A stretch of DNA of 15,736 nt, taken from an uncultured bacterium (GTDB taxonomy: Bacteria; Bacillota; Bacilli; Lactobacillales; Lactobacillaceae). A model generated the notes under the pieces. It was not told the DNA's origin. It did not search any database and saw nothing but the letters and a program-made list of their open reading frames with translations. The stretch covers positions 1-15,736 of the forward strand of contig CAJMLF010000033.1 of the NCBI GenBank assembly GCA_905214235.1, in the 5' to 3' direction. Below are positions 14,782-15,736 of this stretch, one piece after another. Both the position numbers and the translations under genes were made by a program. Each line of letters begins with the position of its first letter. Position 1 is the stretch's first letter.

Positions 14782-14859
14782 ATGAGCCATTTTTGGCTAG
14801 TCATCTTTATCGTGCCTAGCAAGCACGTTAAACGCCTAATTAAGTGGTTGCTCGGGTAG
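14782..14859 (+). CDS. Module 1 small hydrophobic/cationic peptide, candidate type I toxin
   Basis: This 25-aa peptide has a hydrophobic N-terminal half (HFWLVIFI), a proline, then the cationic tail VPSKHVKRLIKWLLG, shared exactly with module 2. The plan (short membrane segment, proline, basic Trp-containing helix) is that of Fst/Ldr-type membrane toxins, though the tail does not match Fst closely in spacing. AAGGTGG precedes the ATG. The ORF is preceded by a structured leader and followed directly by a terminator. The divergent small RNA is complementary to codons 5-9. Toxicity is inferred, not shown; other roles such as a regulatory membrane peptide are possible. Confidence 0.7.
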   Translation: MSHFWLVIFIVPSKHVKRLIKWLLG

Positions 14860-14866
14860 TGACCCT

Positions 14867-14905
14867 AGCGCTCCATCCCCTTTACCGGGGTTGGGGCGCT
14901 TTTCT
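14867..14905 (+). terminator. Module 1 toxin terminator
   Basis: AGCGCTCCATCCCC pairs with GGGGTTGGGGCGCT, followed by TTTCTT. Identical in module 2. Confidence 0.85.
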
Positions 14906-14984
14906 TAAAGATGCGGTGATAAAAGTATAGATAGACGAGCAAACTTTACGGTTACTGGAGCAATGGCTAGATTTCATGCTAACT
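14903..14984. repeat. Inter-module spacer, nearly identical to 15293-15372
   Basis: About 82 bp between the toxin terminator of one module and the small-RNA terminator of the next. Only three differences separate the two copies. No ORF or promoter is seen in it. Confidence 0.75.
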
Positions 14985-15074
14985 AAAAAAGGACGCCTAT
15001 TAAGCGCCCCCAACCGGTTCAATAGTGAGGAGCTACCTCACTATCATTTTGCACACCGGCCTTATAATCCTGAT
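14985..15074 (-). ncRNA. Module 2 antitoxin-like small RNA
   Basis: The predicted start 15074 lies six bases past TATAAT (15081-15086). The first 15 nt are perfectly complementary to toxin-2 codons 5-10 (15185-15199), and the next 11 nt to the leader (15115-15125, one G-U). Then comes a perfect 9-bp hairpin, ATAGTGAGG/CCTCACTAT (15022-15030, 15036-15044), and a terminator with a T6 run (14985-15008). Length about 90 nt. Confidence 0.8.
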
Positions 15075-15080
15075 ACATTT

Positions 15081-15109
15081 ATTATACCATATTTAAGGCA
15101 TGGTACAAT
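15081..15109. promoter_or_regulatory. Module 2 superimposed opposite promoters
   Basis: Minus strand: TTGTAC (15103-15108), 16 nt, TATAAT (15081-15086). Plus strand: ATTATA (15081-15086), 17 nt, TACAAT (15104-15109). The -10 of each occupies the -35 of the other. The antitoxin direction matches consensus better. Confidence 0.65.
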
Positions 15110-15113
15110 TAAC

Positions 15114-15170
15114 ATTGCACATCGGGTGGGCAGCTCCCACTTAAACCATGTGCAATGGGAGGTGACTCCT
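15114..15170 (+). promoter_or_regulatory. Module 2 toxin mRNA leader hairpins
   Basis: ATTGCACAT (15114-15122) pairs with ATGTGCAAT (15148-15156), enclosing GTGGG/CCCAC (15126-15130, 15136-15140). The ribosome site itself is in GGAG-GTGA-CTCC (15158-15169), a GNRA-type tetraloop hairpin directly before the GTG start. Confidence 0.65.
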
Positions 15171-15248
15171 GTGGGACATTGGTTCCTTATAATCCTGATT
15201 GTGCCCAGTAAGCACGTTAAACGACTAATTAAGTGGTTGCTCGGGTAG
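15171..15248 (+). CDS. Module 2 small hydrophobic/cationic peptide, candidate type I toxin
   Basis: This 25-aa peptide starts at GTG, with GGGAGGTG upstream. Hydrophobic residues 4-11 (WFLIILIV) are followed by the same tail VPSKHVKRLIKWLLG as module 1; the N-terminal half differs from module 1 by several substitutions. The frame is open back to 14976, which would make a 90-aa protein, but that stretch covers the small-RNA gene and both promoters, so the short start is far more likely. It shares the paired small-RNA guide, leader and terminator arrangement of module 1. Toxicity is inferred. Confidence 0.7.
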   Translation: MGHWFLIILIVPSKHVKRLIKWLLG

Positions 15249-15255
15249 TGACCCT

Positions 15256-15294
15256 AGCGCTCCATCCCCTTTACCGGGGTTGGGGCGCTTTTCT
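15256..15294 (+). terminator. Module 2 toxin terminator
   Basis: Same hairpin as module 1, ending in TTTTCTT. Confidence 0.85.
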
Positions 15295-15372
15295 TAAAAT
15301 GCGGTGATAAAAGTATAGATAGACGAGCAAATTTTACGGTTACTGGAGCAATTGCTAGATTTCATGCTAACT

Positions 15373-15460
15373 AAAAAAGGACGCCTATTAAGCGCCCCAA
15401 CCGGTTCGATGCAAGCGACCAACAAGCATCGTTTTTGTACACCGGTATCTTATTCATCAT
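15373..15460 (-). ncRNA. Module 3 antitoxin-like small RNA
   Basis: The predicted start 15460 lies six bases past TATAAT (15467-15472). The first 16 nt are perfectly complementary to the toxin-3 coding region (15567-15582), and the following bases to the leader (15502-15510, one G-U). A hairpin CGATGC/GCATCG (15407-15412, 15426-15431) and a terminator with a T6 run complete it. Intact although its partner ORF is broken. Confidence 0.8.
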
Positions 15461-15466
15461 AGCTAT

Positions 15467-15495
15467 ATTATAGCATAGCTTTCCCGTGATACAAT
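15467..15495. promoter_or_regulatory. Module 3 superimposed opposite promoters
   Basis: Minus strand: TTGTAT (15489-15494), 16 nt, TATAAT (15467-15472). Plus strand: ATTATA (15467-15472), 17 nt, TACAAT (15490-15495). Same geometry as module 2. Confidence 0.65.
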
Positions 15496-15500
15496 AACTG

Positions 15501-15556
15501 AGTACGCCGGGAGCCTGACCAGCTCCATTTTATGCGTATAGTGGGAGGTGTTCCCA
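15501..15556 (+). promoter_or_regulatory. Module 3 toxin mRNA leader hairpins
   Basis: TACGC (15503-15507) pairs with GCGTA (15534-15538), enclosing GGAGC/GCTCC (15510-15514, 15522-15526). TGGGA-GGTGT-TCCCA (15542-15556) hides the ribosome site. The sequences differ from modules 1 and 2 but the structure is kept. Confidence 0.6.
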
Positions 15557-15631
15557 TTGCATTAGTGTATCTTATTCATCATTGTGCCTAGTAAGCACGT
15601 TAAACGCCTAATTAAGTGGTTACTCAGGTAG
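15557..15631 (+). pseudogene. Module 3 peptide gene, broken by an early stop
   Basis: Aligned with module 2, the frame begins at TTG (15557) and reads CAT then TAG (15563-15565), where module 2 has CAT-TGG. After the stop, the frame continues with hydrophobic codons and VPSKHVKRLIKWLL-R, then TAG. No other start gives the tail. The peptide is therefore probably not made, although the leader, guide target and terminator are intact. Confidence 0.65.
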
Positions 15632-15638
15632 TGACCCT

Positions 15639-15677
15639 AGCGCTCCATCCCCTTTACCGGGGTTGGGGCGCTTTTTT
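15639..15677 (+). terminator. Module 3 toxin terminator
   Basis: Same hairpin as modules 1 and 2, with a T6 run. Confidence 0.85.
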
Positions 15678-15712
15678 AGGACGCGGTTTGTAAAATTAAG
15701 TTAGAAAAATAA

Positions 15713-15736
15713 AAAAGTCATTTGTGATAGACTTTT
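15713..15736. terminator. Possible terminator at the window end
   Basis: AAAAGTC (15713-15719) pairs with GACTTTT (15730-15736) around a 10-nt loop; it could belong to a gene beyond the window. Nothing else is seen in 15678-15736. Confidence 0.35.

Noticed and set aside
14867..15015. Convergent pairing of toxin n with small RNA n+1 (classical Fst/par layout)
   Set aside because: The guides match the downstream divergent peptide gene, not the upstream convergent one, and about 80 bp of spacer lies between the two terminators.
14976..15248. A 90-aa plus-strand protein ending in the module 2 peptide
   Set aside because: Its first 65 codons run through the small-RNA gene, both promoters and the leader hairpins, with no ribosome site at its ATG. 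The counterpart in module 1 is not open, so only the last 25 codons are taken as the gene.
14782..15248. Bacteriocin or antimicrobial peptide cluster
   Set aside because: The cationic tail is suggestive, but there is no leader with a processing site, no transporter or immunity gene, and the paired antisense RNAs fit an internal toxin better.
14612..15677. CRISPR array
   Set aside because: The units are ~385 bp with internal genes, terminators and inverted repeats; there are no short regular repeats with unique spacers.

Overview
The window looks like a chromosomal accessory region of a moderately GC-rich Lactobacillaceae species, most like Limosilactobacillus fermentum or a close relative. 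This is inferred from codon use, AGGAGG-type ribosome sites, a Met T-box, cre sites, an lpd-type decarboxylase operon and gene content; no database was searched.

Layout. (1) 1-1290: the end of an intergenic repeat, a GNAT acetyltransferase (-) and a small membrane protein (+). (2) 1288-3913: a methionine operon (-), metC then metI, behind a strong promoter and a T-box leader whose specifier reads AUG (Met). (3) 3921-8327: a LysR regulator, a UbiD-family (gallate-type) decarboxylase, a UbiX-family prenyl-FMN synthase, an LpdD-like protein and an alpha/beta-hydrolase esterase, all on the minus strand and partly overlapping. Together they look like a module that frees and decarboxylates a plant phenolic acid. 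(4) 8401-14426: a beta-glycoside locus with manA, a GntR/UTRA regulator, a ROK sugar kinase and a GH1 6-phospho-beta-glycosidase (all -), and a divergent GPH-family transporter (+). A candidate GntR operator occurs twice and cre sites lie in the promoters. manA carries a 1-nt frameshift and the transporter an in-frame TGA, so the locus appears to be decaying. The UbiD gene also carries a late frameshift in a short tandem repeat.

(5) 14427-15685 is the most unusual part. It is a tandem array, with a period of about 385 bp, of what look like type I toxin-antitoxin modules: two intact copies, one with a nonsense-mutated toxin and one remnant. Each copy encodes a 25-aa hydrophobic/cationic peptide on the plus strand. 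Upstream and divergent on the minus strand is a small RNA of about 90 nt with its own terminator. The first ~26 nt of each small RNA are complementary to two separated sites in the cognate peptide mRNA, one in the 5' UTR and one in the coding region. The guide and target sequences differ between copies but match within each copy, and all three internal mismatches would be G-U wobbles. In two copies the divergent promoters occupy the same ~29 bp in opposite orientation. The two-site pairing resembles the Fst/par family, but the topology is divergent rather than convergent.

The whole block between 58 and about 14350 is flanked by direct copies of one intergenic repeat, with a third, inverted copy near 8400.
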